Shown piece after piece: positions 26,691 to 35,567 of a DNA stretch of 64,000 bases. The translations under genes and the position numbers were made by a program. The DNA is from Thauera sedimentorum (GTDB taxonomy: Bacteria; Pseudomonadota; Gammaproteobacteria; Burkholderiales; Rhodocyclaceae): assembly GCF_014489115.1 (NCBI RefSeq), contig NZ_JACTAH010000002.1, positions 186,001-250,000 of the forward strand, written 5' to 3'. Positions within the stretch are counted from its first letter, which is position 1. The number at the start of each line of letters is the position of its first letter. Under the pieces are notes generated by a model. The model saw only the letters and a program-made list of their open reading frames with translations, was not told the DNA's origin and did not search any database.

Positions 26691-27281
26691 TCAATCGTCC
26701 TTGTAAGGCCCTGCCCCGAGGCCGATCGGCGGCGGCGCGGCGGCCACGAGTTTGGAGAAGATGCGCTGGAAGTCCTCGGTGTCGCGGGTGCCGCCCATCG
26801 GGTCGTTGTTCTCGCGGAAGCCGGCGGCCACCGCCTCCCAGTCCTCGTCGGTGAAATGCTTGCGGCACAGGGGCAGCACTTCGCGCTCTTCCAGCAGCAT
26901 GTGGTTGCGGTAGAAGTCGGCGAAGTTCTCGAAGGCGCGATTGAAGGCGTCGAAGCCGTCCTTGTCGCCGCTGGCGTACTGGTGCAGCGCGGTTTCCAGC
27001 GCCTTGATGCGCGCCTCGCCGCCGGCGTGCTCCTGCTCCAGGCGGGCCATGGCGTCCGCGCCCTCGCTGGTGCGCAGCTTCAGGCGGGCGAACAGGTACT
27101 GGTCTTCCTTGGGGTGGTGGCGCTGCTCGGGATAGGCGTCCAGGTAGTGCACCATGGCGCGCAGCAGGCGGAAGTCGGGGGCGAGCTTGCCCTTGCCGAT
27201 CTCCTTCAGCATGTAGCGCACCGCGTGCAGGATGGCGGCGAGCGACTGGTGCTCGTCCTCGATGATGCGTAGGGCTTCCAT
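26691..27281 (-). CDS. Hemerythrin HHE-domain protein
   Basis: A 196-residue protein with a four-helix HHE cation-binding fold. Likely di-iron ligands are His in EDEHQSLAAIL, the His/Glu group in RHHPKEDQYLF, His in EQEHAGGEA, and His/Glu in FYRNHMLLEEREVL. Such proteins bind oxygen or nitric oxide or protect against oxidative stress. I begin at ATG 27281. It is the last gene of the long minus-strand run after livF, which suggests a supporting role in aromatic catabolism (oxygen supply or sensing) by inference only. The C-terminal 40 residues lie outside the HHE fold. Confidence 0.82.
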   Translation of the reverse strand: MEALRIIEDEHQSLAAILHAVRYMLKEIGKGKLAPDFRLLRAMVHYLDAYPEQRHHPKEDQYLFARLKLRTSEGADAMARLEQEHAGGEARIKALETALHQYASGDKDGFDAFNRAFENFADFYRNHMLLEEREVLPLCRKHFTDEDWEAVAAGFRENNDPMGGTRDTEDFQRIFSKLVAAAPPPIGLGAGPYKDD

Positions 27282-27334
27282 GTTCTGTCTTCCTCGTGGG
27301 ATGGATCGCCGGCTTCTGGCTGAGGCGGGGTCGC

Positions 27335-28096
27335 CTAGCCGGCCAGCTTGTCCTGGTGCTTGCCGCCGAGGCCCAGGTAGGCCTCGATCACGCGCGGGTC
27401 GTCGGCCAGCTTGTGGGCCGGGCCTTCCATGGCGATCTCGCCGGTCTCCAGCACGTAGGCGTAGTCGGCCACCTGCAGCGCGGCGCGCGCGTTCTGCTCC
27501 ACCAGCAGGATGGACACCCCGCGCCGGCGCAGTTCCGCGATGATGCGGAAGATCTCGCGCACGATCAGCGGCGCCAGCCCCAGGCTGGGTTCGTCCAGCA
27601 TCAGCAGCTTGGGCTTGGCCATCAGCGCGCGGCCCACCGCCAGCATCTGTCGTTCGCCACCGGACAGCGTGCCGGCCATCTGGCTGCGACGCTCCTTGAG
27701 GCGCGGGAAGATGTCGTACACCTCGTCCATGGTCTGCGCGTGGTCGCGCTTGCCCATCCGGTAGCGCTGGAAGGCGCCCAGCACGAGGTTGTCCTCCACG
27801 CTCATCTCGCCGAACAGCTCGCGCTTCTCGGGCACCAGGTTCATGCCGCGGGCGACCATGCGCTCGACCTCGGGCACGCCCTCGATGCTGCCGTCGAAGT
27901 TCACCTGCCCGCGCGAGCCGAGCACCCCCATGATGGCCGACAGCATGGTGGTCTTGCCGGCGCCGTTGGGGCCGATCACGGTGACGATCTGCCCCTGGCC
28001 GACGCTGATGTTGGCGTTGTGCAGCGCCTCGACCTTGCCGTAGGACACGCACAGGTCGCGCACTTCCAGAACGTTGTTCACGGTCGCGGTGCTCAT
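27335..28096 (-). CDS. ABC transporter ATP-binding protein, LivF type
   Basis: One of two ATPases of a branched-chain-amino-acid-type (HAAT) importer; 253 residues. Walker A GPNGAGKTT, signature TLSGGERQML, Walker B LLMLDEPSLGLAP and switch His region VEQN are intact. LivF hallmarks include GMNLVPEKRELF after the first half. It overlaps the LivM-LivG fusion gene by four bases. The importer sits right behind the phenylacetate genes, so an aromatic acid is the likely cargo, though only the family is certain. Confidence 0.9.
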   Translation of the reverse strand: MSTATVNNVLEVRDLCVSYGKVEALHNANISVGQGQIVTVIGPNGAGKTTMLSAIMGVLGSRGQVNFDGSIEGVPEVERMVARGMNLVPEKRELFGEMSVEDNLVLGAFQRYRMGKRDHAQTMDEVYDIFPRLKERRSQMAGTLSGGERQMLAVGRALMAKPKLLMLDEPSLGLAPLIVREIFRIIAELRRRGVSILLVEQNARAALQVADYAYVLETGEIAMEGPAHKLADDPRVIEAYLGLGGKHQDKLAG

Positions 28097-29907
28097 TCCA
28101 CCCCTCCCAGATAGGCTTCCAGCACCGCCGGATCCTGTTGCACTTCCTCGGGCAGGCCCTCGGCGATCTTCTCGCCGAATTCCATCACCACCACCCGGTC
28201 GACCAGGCCCATGACGAAGTCCATGTCGTGCTCGACCAGCAGGATGCCCATGCCTTCCGCGCGCAGCTTCTTCAGCAGGTTGGCCAGCGCCTCCTTCTCC
28301 TTCAGGCGCAGGCCGGCAGCCGGTTCGTCGAGCAGCAGCAGGCAAGGGTCGGAGCACAGCGCACGGGCGATCTCCAGGATGCGCTGCTGGCCCAGGGCCA
28401 GGGCGCCAGCCTCGTCGAACATGTGCTCGGCCAGGCCGACGCGCTCGATCTGCCGCGCCGCCTCGGCCAGCAGCCGGGCCTCCTCGGCGCGGTCGAAGTG
28501 CCAGGCGGAGCTCAGCACGCCCTTGGCGCCGCGCAGGTGGGCGCCGATGGCGACGTTCTCCAGCACGCTCATGGTCGGCAGCAGCTTCACATGCTGGAAG
28601 GTGCGGCTCATGCCCATGCGGGCGATCGCCCGCGCGCCCAGGCCGACCACCGACTGGCCGCGGAACAGCACCTCGCCCGAGGTCGGCGTATCCACGCCGG
28701 AGACCTGGTTGAACATGGTGCTCTTGCCGGCGCCGTTGGGGCCGATCAGCGCGAGGATCTCGCCGGCCTTCACGCTCAGGCTCATGTTGTTGTTGGCCAC
28801 CAGGCCGCCGAAGCGCCGGGTGACGTCCCGGGCCTCCAGCAGCACCTCGCCCTGCTTGGGCAGGTCGCGGCGCGGCAGCGGCTCGGCGCCGGCGTCGATG
28901 CGCCGCTGCACGGCCTGCACCGGCACCACCCGCCCGACCAGGTTCACCATGATCGGCCACAGGCCGCCGCGTGCCTTGTGCAGGATGAGCACCATCATCA
29001 GGCCGAAGAAGATCACCTCGAAGTTGCCGCTCTGGCCGAAGAGCCGCGGCAGGATGTCCTGCAGCCACTGCTTGAGCACGGTGATCACCCCGGCGCCAAC
29101 CAGCGCGCCCCACACATGGCCCGCGCCGCCGACCACCGCCATGAACAGATACTCGATGCCGATGTGCAGGCCGAAGGGGGTGGGGTTCACGAAGCGCTGC
29201 ATGTGGGCGTACAGCCAGCCCGAGGCACAGGCCAGCAGCGCGGCGATGACGAAGATCACCATGCGCGAGCGCGCGGTGTTCACCCCCATCGCCTCGGCCA
29301 TCACCATGCCGCCCTTGAGCGCGCGGATCGCGCGCCCTTCGCGCGAATCCAGCAGGTTGCTGGTGGTGTACACGCCGATCAGCAGGAAGAGCCAGATCAG
29401 ATAGTAGATCTCGTGACCCTGCGAGAGCTCGTAGCCGAACACGGTGATCGGCGGGATGCCGGTCAGGCCGGTGTGCCCGCCCAGCGTGGCCATGGTGCCG
29501 AACAGGAAGTACAGGCTGATGCCCCAGGCGATGGTGCCCAGCGGCAGGTAGTGGCCGGAGAGCTTGAGCGTGAGCGAGCCGAGCACGATGGCCACGGCGG
29601 CGGTGATCACCAGGCCCGCGCCCAGCGCGAACCAGGGCGACCATCCCAGCCAGGCCAGCCAGCCGGGCAGGTCGGTGGCGGTGGACAGCACCGCCGTGGT
29701 GTAGGCGCCGATGCCGACGAAGGCCGCCTGCCCGAAGCTGGTCAGCCCGCCGACGCCGGTGAGCAGCACCAGGCCGAGCGCCACCATGGCATACAGGCCG
29801 ATGTAGTTGAGCAGGGTGACGTAGAAGGCCGACAGGACGAGCGGCGCGAGCAGCAGGGCGGCGAGGAAGGCGCCGAGCACCACGCGCGGAGAGAGCGCGA
29901 ACTTCAT
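28093..29907 (-). CDS. Fused ABC permease/ATPase, LivM-LivG type
   Basis: A 604-residue single chain. Residues 1 to about 320 form a LivM-like permease with about ten helices, including LLTGVGGLTSFGQAAFVGIGAY and the coupling-loop region DSREGRAIRALKGG. Residues from about 350 form a LivG-like ATPase with Walker A GPNGAGKST, signature ALGQQRILEIARAL and Walker B LLLLDEPAAGLR. Such fusions are known in betaproteobacteria. With the separate LivH and LivF proteins it completes the two-permease, two-ATPase importer. I begin at ATG 29907. It overlaps both neighbours by four bases. Confidence 0.9.
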   Translation of the reverse strand: MKFALSPRVVLGAFLAALLLAPLVLSAFYVTLLNYIGLYAMVALGLVLLTGVGGLTSFGQAAFVGIGAYTTAVLSTATDLPGWLAWLGWSPWFALGAGLVITAAVAIVLGSLTLKLSGHYLPLGTIAWGISLYFLFGTMATLGGHTGLTGIPPITVFGYELSQGHEIYYLIWLFLLIGVYTTSNLLDSREGRAIRALKGGMVMAEAMGVNTARSRMVIFVIAALLACASGWLYAHMQRFVNPTPFGLHIGIEYLFMAVVGGAGHVWGALVGAGVITVLKQWLQDILPRLFGQSGNFEVIFFGLMMVLILHKARGGLWPIMVNLVGRVVPVQAVQRRIDAGAEPLPRRDLPKQGEVLLEARDVTRRFGGLVANNNMSLSVKAGEILALIGPNGAGKSTMFNQVSGVDTPTSGEVLFRGQSVVGLGARAIARMGMSRTFQHVKLLPTMSVLENVAIGAHLRGAKGVLSSAWHFDRAEEARLLAEAARQIERVGLAEHMFDEAGALALGQQRILEIARALCSDPCLLLLDEPAAGLRLKEKEALANLLKKLRAEGMGILLVEHDMDFVMGLVDRVVVMEFGEKIAEGLPEEVQQDPAVLEAYLGGVE

Positions 29908-30941
29908 TCTTCCTCCTCCAGGTGATGGCTCTTCAGCGAACGCCACAGCAGCACCGGAATGATGAGCGTGAACACGATGACTTCCTTGTACGCACTGGCC
30001 CAGAAGGAGCTGAAGGCTTCCAGCAGGCCGACCAACACCGCGCCGGCGGCGGCGATCGGGTAGCTCGCCAGCCCGCCGATGATGGCGCCGACGAAGCCCT
30101 TGAGGCCGATCAGGAAGCCGGTGTCGTAGTAGATGGTGGTGATCGGCGAGATCAGCACGCCGGAGAGCACGCCGATCAGGGCGGCGAGGAAGAAGGTCAG
30201 CTTGCCGGCCAGCGCCGGCGAGATGCCCATCAGCCGCGCGCCGGTGCGGTTGATCGCGGTGGCGCGCAGCGCCTTGCCGTAGAGGGTGCGGCCGAAGAAC
30301 AGCGCCAGCGCGACGATCAGCACCAGCGAGGCGAGCACCACCCAGATGGTCTGGCCGGTGATCATCATCGGCCCGAGCTCGAAGCGTGCCTCGGAGAACG
30401 GCGGGGTTCGATAGCCCTCGGCGCCGAAGAACACCAGGCCGAGTCCGACCATGGCCACGTGCGCGGCCACCGAGACAATGAGCAGGATCAGCACCGGGGC
30501 CTCGGCGATCGGCTGGTACACCAGGCGGTACATCATCGGCCCCATCGGCACCACCACCAGCAGCGCGGCGAGCACCTGCAGCGCCAGCGGCATCTCGGCC
30601 AGCGGCAGCATCTTCAGCACGCCGAGCAGCACCAGCGGATAGGCGACATTGATGCCGAGGATGGCCGGCAGCCGCCGGGTCTGCCCGGCCTTGAGCGCGC
30701 TGTAGCCGTCGACCGCGGCCACCGCCACGCCGGCCATGATCAACAGCCAGATGGTGGCCGGCACGTTGCCATTGACCATCATCGCCAGCGTGAGCGCGCC
30801 GTAGGCGACGAACTCACCCTGCGGAATGAAGATCACCCGGGTGACCGCGAATACCAACACCAGCGCAAGCGCCAGCAAGGCATAGATCGACCCGTTGGTG
30901 ATGCCGTCCTGCCCCAGGATCAGGGCGATCTGCAAATCCAT
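29904..30941 (-). CDS. ABC transporter permease, LivH type
   Basis: A 345-residue inner-membrane permease with about nine helices. LivH-like features: [20 protein letters not shown] at the first helix, [12 protein letters not shown], and the coupling region [20 protein letters not shown]. It is longer than typical LivH (about 300), with an insertion in the first third. I begin at ATG 30941. It follows the binding-protein gene after a strong stem-loop and overlaps the LivM-LivG gene by four bases. Confidence 0.9.
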   Translation of the reverse strand: MDLQIALILGQDGITNGSIYALLALALVLVFAVTRVIFIPQGEFVAYGALTLAMMVNGNVPATIWLLIMAGVAVAAVDGYSALKAGQTRRLPAILGINVAYPLVLLGVLKMLPLAEMPLALQVLAALLVVVPMGPMMYRLVYQPIAEAPVLILLIVSVAAHVAMVGLGLVFFGAEGYRTPPFSEARFELGPMMITGQTIWVVLASLVLIVALALFFGRTLYGKALRATAINRTGARLMGISPALAGKLTFFLAALIGVLSGVLISPITTIYYDTGFLIGLKGFVGAIIGGLASYPIAAAGAVLVGLLEAFSSFWASAYKEVIVFTLIIPVLLWRSLKSHHLEEEE

Positions 30942-31018
30942 GGACGAACCCTCCCGCCCCACCCTCGGCCGGCGGCCTCGTGGTGCGGTGTATGAATGCT
31001 TTCTATAGGTCTGGGTGA

Positions 31019-31050
31019 GGGGCGCGGGCGGTTGCGACCGCCCGCGCCCC
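31019..31050 (-). promoter_or_regulatory. Perfect 14-bp stem-loop between the binding-protein gene and livH
   Basis: GGGGCGCGGGCGGT, loop TGCG, ACCGCCCGCGCCCC form a perfect GC stem 12 bases after the binding-protein stop codon. No T run follows on the minus strand, so it is more likely an mRNA 3-prime stabiliser or partial terminator that raises binding protein over permease levels than a full terminator. Confidence 0.75.
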
Positions 31051-31061
31051 GTCTGAAGCGC

Positions 31062-32210
31062 TTACTTGGCCAGCTTCCAGGCGCCGCCCTGGATCTGCAC
31101 CATCACGCGGGCACGCTGGTCGAGGCCGAGGTGGTCGGTCGTGCTCATGTTGAAGATGCCGTGCGCGCCGGCGACTTCCTTCAGGCCTTCGAGCGCGTCA
31201 CGCATCGCGGCGCGGAACTCGGCCGTACCCGGCTTGGCCTTCTTCAGCGCCTCGGGCACGGCGGCCTGCATCAGCACGCCGGCATCCCAGGCATGGGCGC
31301 CGAAGGTGGACACGCTGCCCTTGCCGTGGGCGGCCTCGTACTTGGCGATGTACTCCATGGCCGACTTCTTCACCGGGTTGTCGGCGGGCAGCTGGTCGGC
31401 GACCAGCACCGGACCGGCCGGCAGGAAGGTGCCTTCGCAGTCCTTGCCGCACACGCGCAGGAAGTCGTTGTTGGCCACGCCGTGGGTCTGGTAGACCTTG
31501 CCCTTCCAGCCGCGCTCGACCAGCGCCTTCTGCGGCAGCGCCGCCGGGGTGCCGGAGCCGGCGATGAACATCGCATCCGGGCGGGCGGACATCAGCTTGA
31601 GCACCTGGCCGGTCACCGAGGTGTCGGTGCGGTTGAAGCGCTCGTTGGCGACGATCTTCAGGCCGCGGGCCTCGGCCACGCTCTTGAACTGCTCGAACCA
31701 ACCTTCGCCGTAGGCGTCGGCAAAGCCGATGAAGCCGACCGTCTTCACGCCGTTGTCGGTCATGTGCTCGACGATGGCGGTGGACATCTGCGCATCGTTC
31801 TGCGGGGTCTTGAACACCCAGCGGCGCTTCTCGTCCACCGGCTCGACGATGCGGCTGGAGGCGGCCATGGAGATCATCGGGGTCTGGCTCTCGGCGGCCA
31901 CGTCGATCATGGCCAGCGAGTTCGGGCTGATGGTGGAGCCGATGACCACGTCCACCTTGTCCTCGGACACCAGCTTGCGCATGTTCTTCACCGCCGTGGT
32001 GGTGTCGGAGGCGTCATCCAGCACGATGTAGTTGATCTTCTCGCCACCGATGGTGGTGGGCATCAGCGCCAGGGTGTTCTTCTCCGGGATGCCCAGCGAG
32101 GCGGCGGGACCGGTCGCGGACACGACCACACCCACGTTGATGTCGGCCTGGGCGGCGGTGGCCGCAAAGGCCAGGCTGATGGCGGCGAACAGCGTCTTCT
32201 TCAGCTTCAT
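31062..32210 (-). CDS. ABC transporter periplasmic substrate-binding protein (type I, LivK/HAAT family)
   Basis: A 382-residue exported solute-binding protein. The signal peptide (about 1-22) ends ATAAQA; the mature protein begins DINVGVVVSATGPAASLG, typical of the family. The two-lobe periplasmic-binding fold continues with VIGSTISPNSLAM and TVGFIGFADAYGEGWF. A Cys pair in RVCGKDCEG could form a disulfide. It is the first gene of the transporter operon and lies directly after paaJ. Aromatic acid binding is an inference from neighbours. A 23-bp palindrome covers its likely promoter. Confidence 0.9.
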   Translation of the reverse strand: MKLKKTLFAAISLAFAATAAQADINVGVVVSATGPAASLGIPEKNTLALMPTTIGGEKINYIVLDDASDTTTAVKNMRKLVSEDKVDVVIGSTISPNSLAMIDVAAESQTPMISMAASSRIVEPVDEKRRWVFKTPQNDAQMSTAIVEHMTDNGVKTVGFIGFADAYGEGWFEQFKSVAEARGLKIVANERFNRTDTSVTGQVLKLMSARPDAMFIAGSGTPAALPQKALVERGWKGKVYQTHGVANNDFLRVCGKDCEGTFLPAGPVLVADQLPADNPVKKSAMEYIAKYEAAHGKGSVSTFGAHAWDAGVLMQAAVPEALKKAKPGTAEFRAAMRDALEGLKEVAGAHGIFNMSTTDHLGLDQRARVMVQIQGGAWKLAK

Positions 32211-32279
32211 GGTGTCTCCTCCTCTTGGTTTGTATGAGTAAGCGGGCCTGAGGGGTTGCCCGATTACCGGCAGCGAAAA

Positions 32280-32285
32280 ATTATC
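32280..32285 (-). promoter_or_regulatory. Candidate extended -10 of the transporter operon
   Basis: On the reverse strand TGT-GATAAT forms an extended -10, about 70 bases ahead of the binding-protein ATG. A weak -35 (TTTTCA, 32307-32302) lies 16 bases upstream, inside the palindrome described separately. Confidence 0.5.
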
Positions 32286-32293
32286 ACATTACT

Positions 32294-32316
32294 AATTCGT
32301 TTGAAAATAACGAATT
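32294..32316. promoter_or_regulatory. Perfect inverted repeat overlapping the transporter promoter
   Basis: AATTCGTT, seven bases, AACGAATT: a perfect 8-bp palindrome in an A+T-rich patch of otherwise GC-rich DNA, overlapping the candidate -35. This is what an operator looks like; the cognate regulator is unknown and the site does not resemble the PaaR-type palindrome at 42858. Confidence 0.6.
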
Positions 32317-32337
32317 GTGAAGACCGAGGGCGTTTCG

Positions 32338-33555
32338 TCACACCCGCTCGATGATCATCGCAATCCCCTGGCCGACGCCGATGCACATGGTGCATAGGCC
32401 ATAACGTCCGCCGCTGGCCTCCAGCTGGCGCAGCGCGGTGAGCACCAGGCGTGCGCCGGAGGCGCCCAGCGGATGCCCGAGCGCGATCGCGCCGCCGTTC
32501 GGATTGACCTGTGCGGCGTCGTCCGGCAGGCCGAGCTGGCGCATCACCGCCAGGCCCTGCGCGGCAAAGGCTTCGTTGAGTTCGATGACGTCCATCTGCT
32601 CCAGGCTCAACCCGGCGCGCGCCAGCACCTTGCGCGAGGCCGGCGCCGGGCCGATGCCCATGATGCGCGGCTCCACCCCGGCGGTGGCCATGGCGACGAT
32701 GCGCGCGCGCGGCTTCAGGCCATGGCGCGCGGCGGCCGCCTCGTTGGCGAGCAGCAGGGCCACCGCGCCGTCGTTCACGCCCGAGGCGTTGCCCGCGGTC
32801 ACGCTGCCGTCCGGGCGCACCACGCCCTTGAGCTTGGCGAGCGCCTCCAGCGTGGTGGCGCGCGGATGTTCGTCGGCGGAAACCACCACCGGCTCGCCCT
32901 TCCGCTGCGGGATGCTCACCGGCACGATCTCGCCGGTGAAGAAGCCGCGCTCGGCGGCGGCCGCATAGCGTTGCTGGCTGCGCAAGGCGAAGGCGTCCTG
33001 GTCGGCACGCGCGATGCCGAAGTCGGTGGCGACGTTCTCGGCGGTCTCGGGCATCGAGTCGATGCCGTACTTCGCCTTCATCAGCGGATTGACGAAGCGC
33101 CAGCCGATGGTGGTGTCCTCGATCTTCGCGCTGCGCGAGAAGGCGGTGTCGGCCTTGCCCATGACGAAGGGCGCGCGGCTCATCGATTCCACCCCGCCGG
33201 CGATCATCAGCTCGGCCTCGCCGGCGCGGATGGCGCGCGCAGCGGTGCCGGTGGCGTCCATGCCGGAGCCGCACAGGCGGTTGAGCGTGGAGCCGGGCAC
33301 GTCTATCGGCAGCCCGGCCAGCAGCCCGGCCATGCGCGCCACGTCGCGGTTGTCCTCGCCGGCCTGGTTGGCGCATCCGTAGTAGATGTCGTCCACCGCC
33401 GCCCAGTCCACCCCGGGGTTGCGCTCGATCAGCGCGCTGATGGGGATGGCCGCCAGGTCGTCGGTGCGCACGCCGGCAAGCGCGCCGCCGTAGCGGCCGA
33501 TCGGGGTGCGGATGCCGTCGCAGATGTATACGTCGGTCAGGCCGGGTTGATTCAC
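32338..33555 (-). CDS. paaJ: 3-Oxoadipyl-CoA thiolase (beta-ketoadipyl-CoA thiolase)
   Basis: Thiolase that cleaves 3-oxoadipyl-CoA to succinyl-CoA plus acetyl-CoA, the last step of the phenylacetate pathway (an earlier thiolysis as well). 405 residues from GTG 33555, supported by the Shine-Dalgarno AGGAGAGAGA and family N-terminus VYICDGIRTPIGRYGG. Catalytic residues: nucleophile Cys in LNRLCGSGM, His in GHPLGASGA, and Cys in TMCIGVGQG. It lies 70 bases after paaR on the same strand. PcaF of the protocatechuate branch is near-identical, but context argues for PaaJ. Confidence 0.9.
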   Translation of the reverse strand: MNQPGLTDVYICDGIRTPIGRYGGALAGVRTDDLAAIPISALIERNPGVDWAAVDDIYYGCANQAGEDNRDVARMAGLLAGLPIDVPGSTLNRLCGSGMDATGTAARAIRAGEAELMIAGGVESMSRAPFVMGKADTAFSRSAKIEDTTIGWRFVNPLMKAKYGIDSMPETAENVATDFGIARADQDAFALRSQQRYAAAAERGFFTGEIVPVSIPQRKGEPVVVSADEHPRATTLEALAKLKGVVRPDGSVTAGNASGVNDGAVALLLANEAAAARHGLKPRARIVAMATAGVEPRIMGIGPAPASRKVLARAGLSLEQMDVIELNEAFAAQGLAVMRQLGLPDDAAQVNPNGGAIALGHPLGASGARLVLTALRQLEASGGRYGLCTMCIGVGQGIAMIIERV

Positions 33556-33625
33556 GTCTCTCTCCTCCTTGGCGGGCGCGGCGGTCTTGCCTGCCGCCTG
33601 CGCCCGGGTGTCATCGTGCCCGCCG

Positions 33626-34261
33626 CTAGTGCGCCGGGCTCTTGTCCTTCGGTTTCGGTTTGTCCTTGTCCAGCAGTCCCTTGACCCCGTTGAGCACGAT
33701 GCTGGTGACCACCGGCGCCATGTCGGCATGGGTGAAGCGGCCGTCGGCGCGCAGCCAGGTGAAGGTCCAGTTGATCATGCCGAACAGGATCATCGCCACC
33801 GGCTTGTCCAGGTGGCGGCGCTTGAGCCCCGGCTCCACCCCTTCGATGGCCTCGGCAAAGGCCGCCACCACCCGGCGCTGCTTGGCAGTGACCTGCTCGG
33901 CCTGCTCGGCCTGCAGGAACTTCACGTCCTGCACCAGCACCATGTGACGGTTCTGCGAGTGCTCGTATTCCTCCAGGAAGCGCAGCACCAGCGCGGACAG
34001 GTGGGCTTCCGGCGCCAGGCCTTCCGCCCGGACCCCGGCGATGATCTCCAGCAGCTGGTCCATGTAGCTGTCCGCGATGTCGAACAGGATGTGTTCCTTG
34101 TCGCGGTAGTAGTGGTAGAGCAGCGGCTTGGACACGCCGCAGGCCTTGGCCAGTTCGGACATCGACGCACTGGGGAAGCTGCGCTCGGCAAACAGGCGCG
34201 CGGCTTCCGCCAGGATGGCGGCGCGCTGCAGTTCGAAGGTGGGGGCTTTTCCTCGGGCCAT
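33626..34261 (-). CDS. paaR: TetR-family regulator of phenylacetate genes (PaaR type)
   Basis: A 211-residue TetR repressor. The N-terminal HTH has FPSASMSELAKACGVSKPLLYHYYRDKEHIL; the remaining helical domain would bind the inducer, in betaproteobacterial PaaR a phenylacetyl-CoA intermediate. It sits between paaE and paaJ. A TetR-like palindrome TTGACCG-AC-CGGTCAA lies in the paaG/paaN divergent promoter region 8.6 kb away and is the likely target. The Lys/Pro-rich C-terminus is not conserved. Family certain; specific ligand inferred. Confidence 0.85.
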   Translation of the reverse strand: MARGKAPTFELQRAAILAEAARLFAERSFPSASMSELAKACGVSKPLLYHYYRDKEHILFDIADSYMDQLLEIIAGVRAEGLAPEAHLSALVLRFLEEYEHSQNRHMVLVQDVKFLQAEQAEQVTAKQRRVVAAFAEAIEGVEPGLKRRHLDKPVAMILFGMINWTFTWLRADGRFTHADMAPVVTSIVLNGVKGLLDKDKPKPKDKSPAH

Positions 34262-34410
34262 GGTTCAGTCGGATTTCGAGCGTTGCATGAAGGGGGACGC
34301 GCAGGCACGCGCGCTGCGGAGGGGTTCTCCGCCACGCCCGCGACCATACACGCTCGATGCCACCATCTCCAATGTGTAATCCTTCAATGTCCGTTGCTGC
34401 CGATCTCGTT

Positions 34411-34434
34411 GATCGCGGCCAAGGCCGCTCCTAC
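34411..34434. repeat. Single REP half-element
   Basis: GATCGCGGCCAAGGCCGCTCCTAC matches one arm of the REPIN-like doublets; the inverse partner is missing. It lies in the 200-base gap between paaE and paaR, which contains nothing else recognisable. Confidence 0.8.
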
Positions 34435-34461
34435 ATGTCCTTCGATGTGGCTCGGTAGCGA

Positions 34462-35529
34462 TCAGCGCTCGTCGAAGCTGATCACCACGCGCTCGGTGAG
34501 CGGGTGGGCCTGGCAGGTCAGCACGTAGCCGGCATCCACGTCCGGCTGCTCCAGGGTGTAGTTCTTGTCCATGCGCACCTTGCCCTCCACCACCTTGGCA
34601 CGGCAGGTGCAGCACACCCCGCCCTTGCACGAGTAAGGCAGGTCCATGCCGGCGCGCAGGGCGACGTCGAGGATGGACGGGTCGCTGGCGTGGAACTCCA
34701 TCTCGCGGCGCAGGCCGTCGGCCACCACCACGATGGTGGCCTGCGGCGCGTCGCCCGCTTCCACGTGATGGGCGGGCGCGGAGTCCGGCACGCCGAAGCG
34801 TTCCAGATGGATGTGGTCGGCGCTCATGCCGGCGGCCAGCAGCGCGGACTCCACCTCGTCGATCATCGCCCCGGGGCCGCAGATGAAGGCTTCGTCGATG
34901 TCTCCGACCGGCAGCAGGGTGTCGAGGAACTGGCTCACCTTGGCTGCGTCGAGCCGGCCGTTGAACAGCGGCACTTCCTGCTCCTCGCGCGAGAACAGGT
35001 TGTACAGGGTGAAGCGCGCAAGATAGCGGTTCTTGATGTCCTCCAGCGCCTCCGCGAACATCACGCTGGCCTGGCGGCGGTTGCCATAGACCAGGGTAAA
35101 GCGGCTCTTCGGCTCGGCCGCCAGCGTGGTCTTGATCAGCGACAGGATGGGCGTGATGCCGCTGCCCGCGGCGAAGGCCACGTAGTGCTTGGCGTGCGCC
35201 GGGTCGAGCGGGGTGTGGAAGCGCCCTTCCGGGGTCATCACCTCGAGCACGTCGCCGGCCTTGATGCCGCCGTTGGCCCAGGAGGAGAAGCGCCCGCCGG
35301 CGATCTTCTTGATCGCCACGCGCAGCTCACCGTCACCGACGCCGGCGCAGATCGAGTAGGAGCGGCGCACTTCCTCGCCATCCACGCTCGCCTTGATGTT
35401 GAGGTGCTGGCCCTGCACGAAGCGGTACTCGTCGGCCAGCTCGGCCGGCACGTCGAAACGCAGGCTCACCGAGTCGGCGGTCTCGCGCCGCACTTCGGCC
35501 ACTTTCAGGGGATGGAATTTCGGGGTCAT
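34462..35529 (-). CDS. paaE: Phenylacetyl-CoA 1,2-epoxidase, reductase subunit PaaE
   Basis: Reductase that feeds electrons from NADPH to the PaaABC(D) di-iron oxygenase. 355 residues from ATG 35529. An FAD-binding barrel has RRSYSICAG, an NADP domain has AAGSGITPILS and FICGPGAMI, and a C-terminal plant-type [2Fe-2S] domain has CKGGVCCTC plus a downstream Cys in LTCQAHP. This order (FAD - NADP - ferredoxin) is the PaaE pattern. It is last in the paaABCDE run, 38 bases after paaD. Confidence 0.95.
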   Translation of the reverse strand: MTPKFHPLKVAEVRRETADSVSLRFDVPAELADEYRFVQGQHLNIKASVDGEEVRRSYSICAGVGDGELRVAIKKIAGGRFSSWANGGIKAGDVLEVMTPEGRFHTPLDPAHAKHYVAFAAGSGITPILSLIKTTLAAEPKSRFTLVYGNRRQASVMFAEALEDIKNRYLARFTLYNLFSREEQEVPLFNGRLDAAKVSQFLDTLLPVGDIDEAFICGPGAMIDEVESALLAAGMSADHIHLERFGVPDSAPAHHVEAGDAPQATIVVVADGLRREMEFHASDPSILDVALRAGMDLPYSCKGGVCCTCRAKVVEGKVRMDKNYTLEQPDVDAGYVLTCQAHPLTERVVISFDER

Positions 35530-35567
35530 GGATGGTCGTCTCCGTGTGCCGTCTTGCGCGGCATCGC

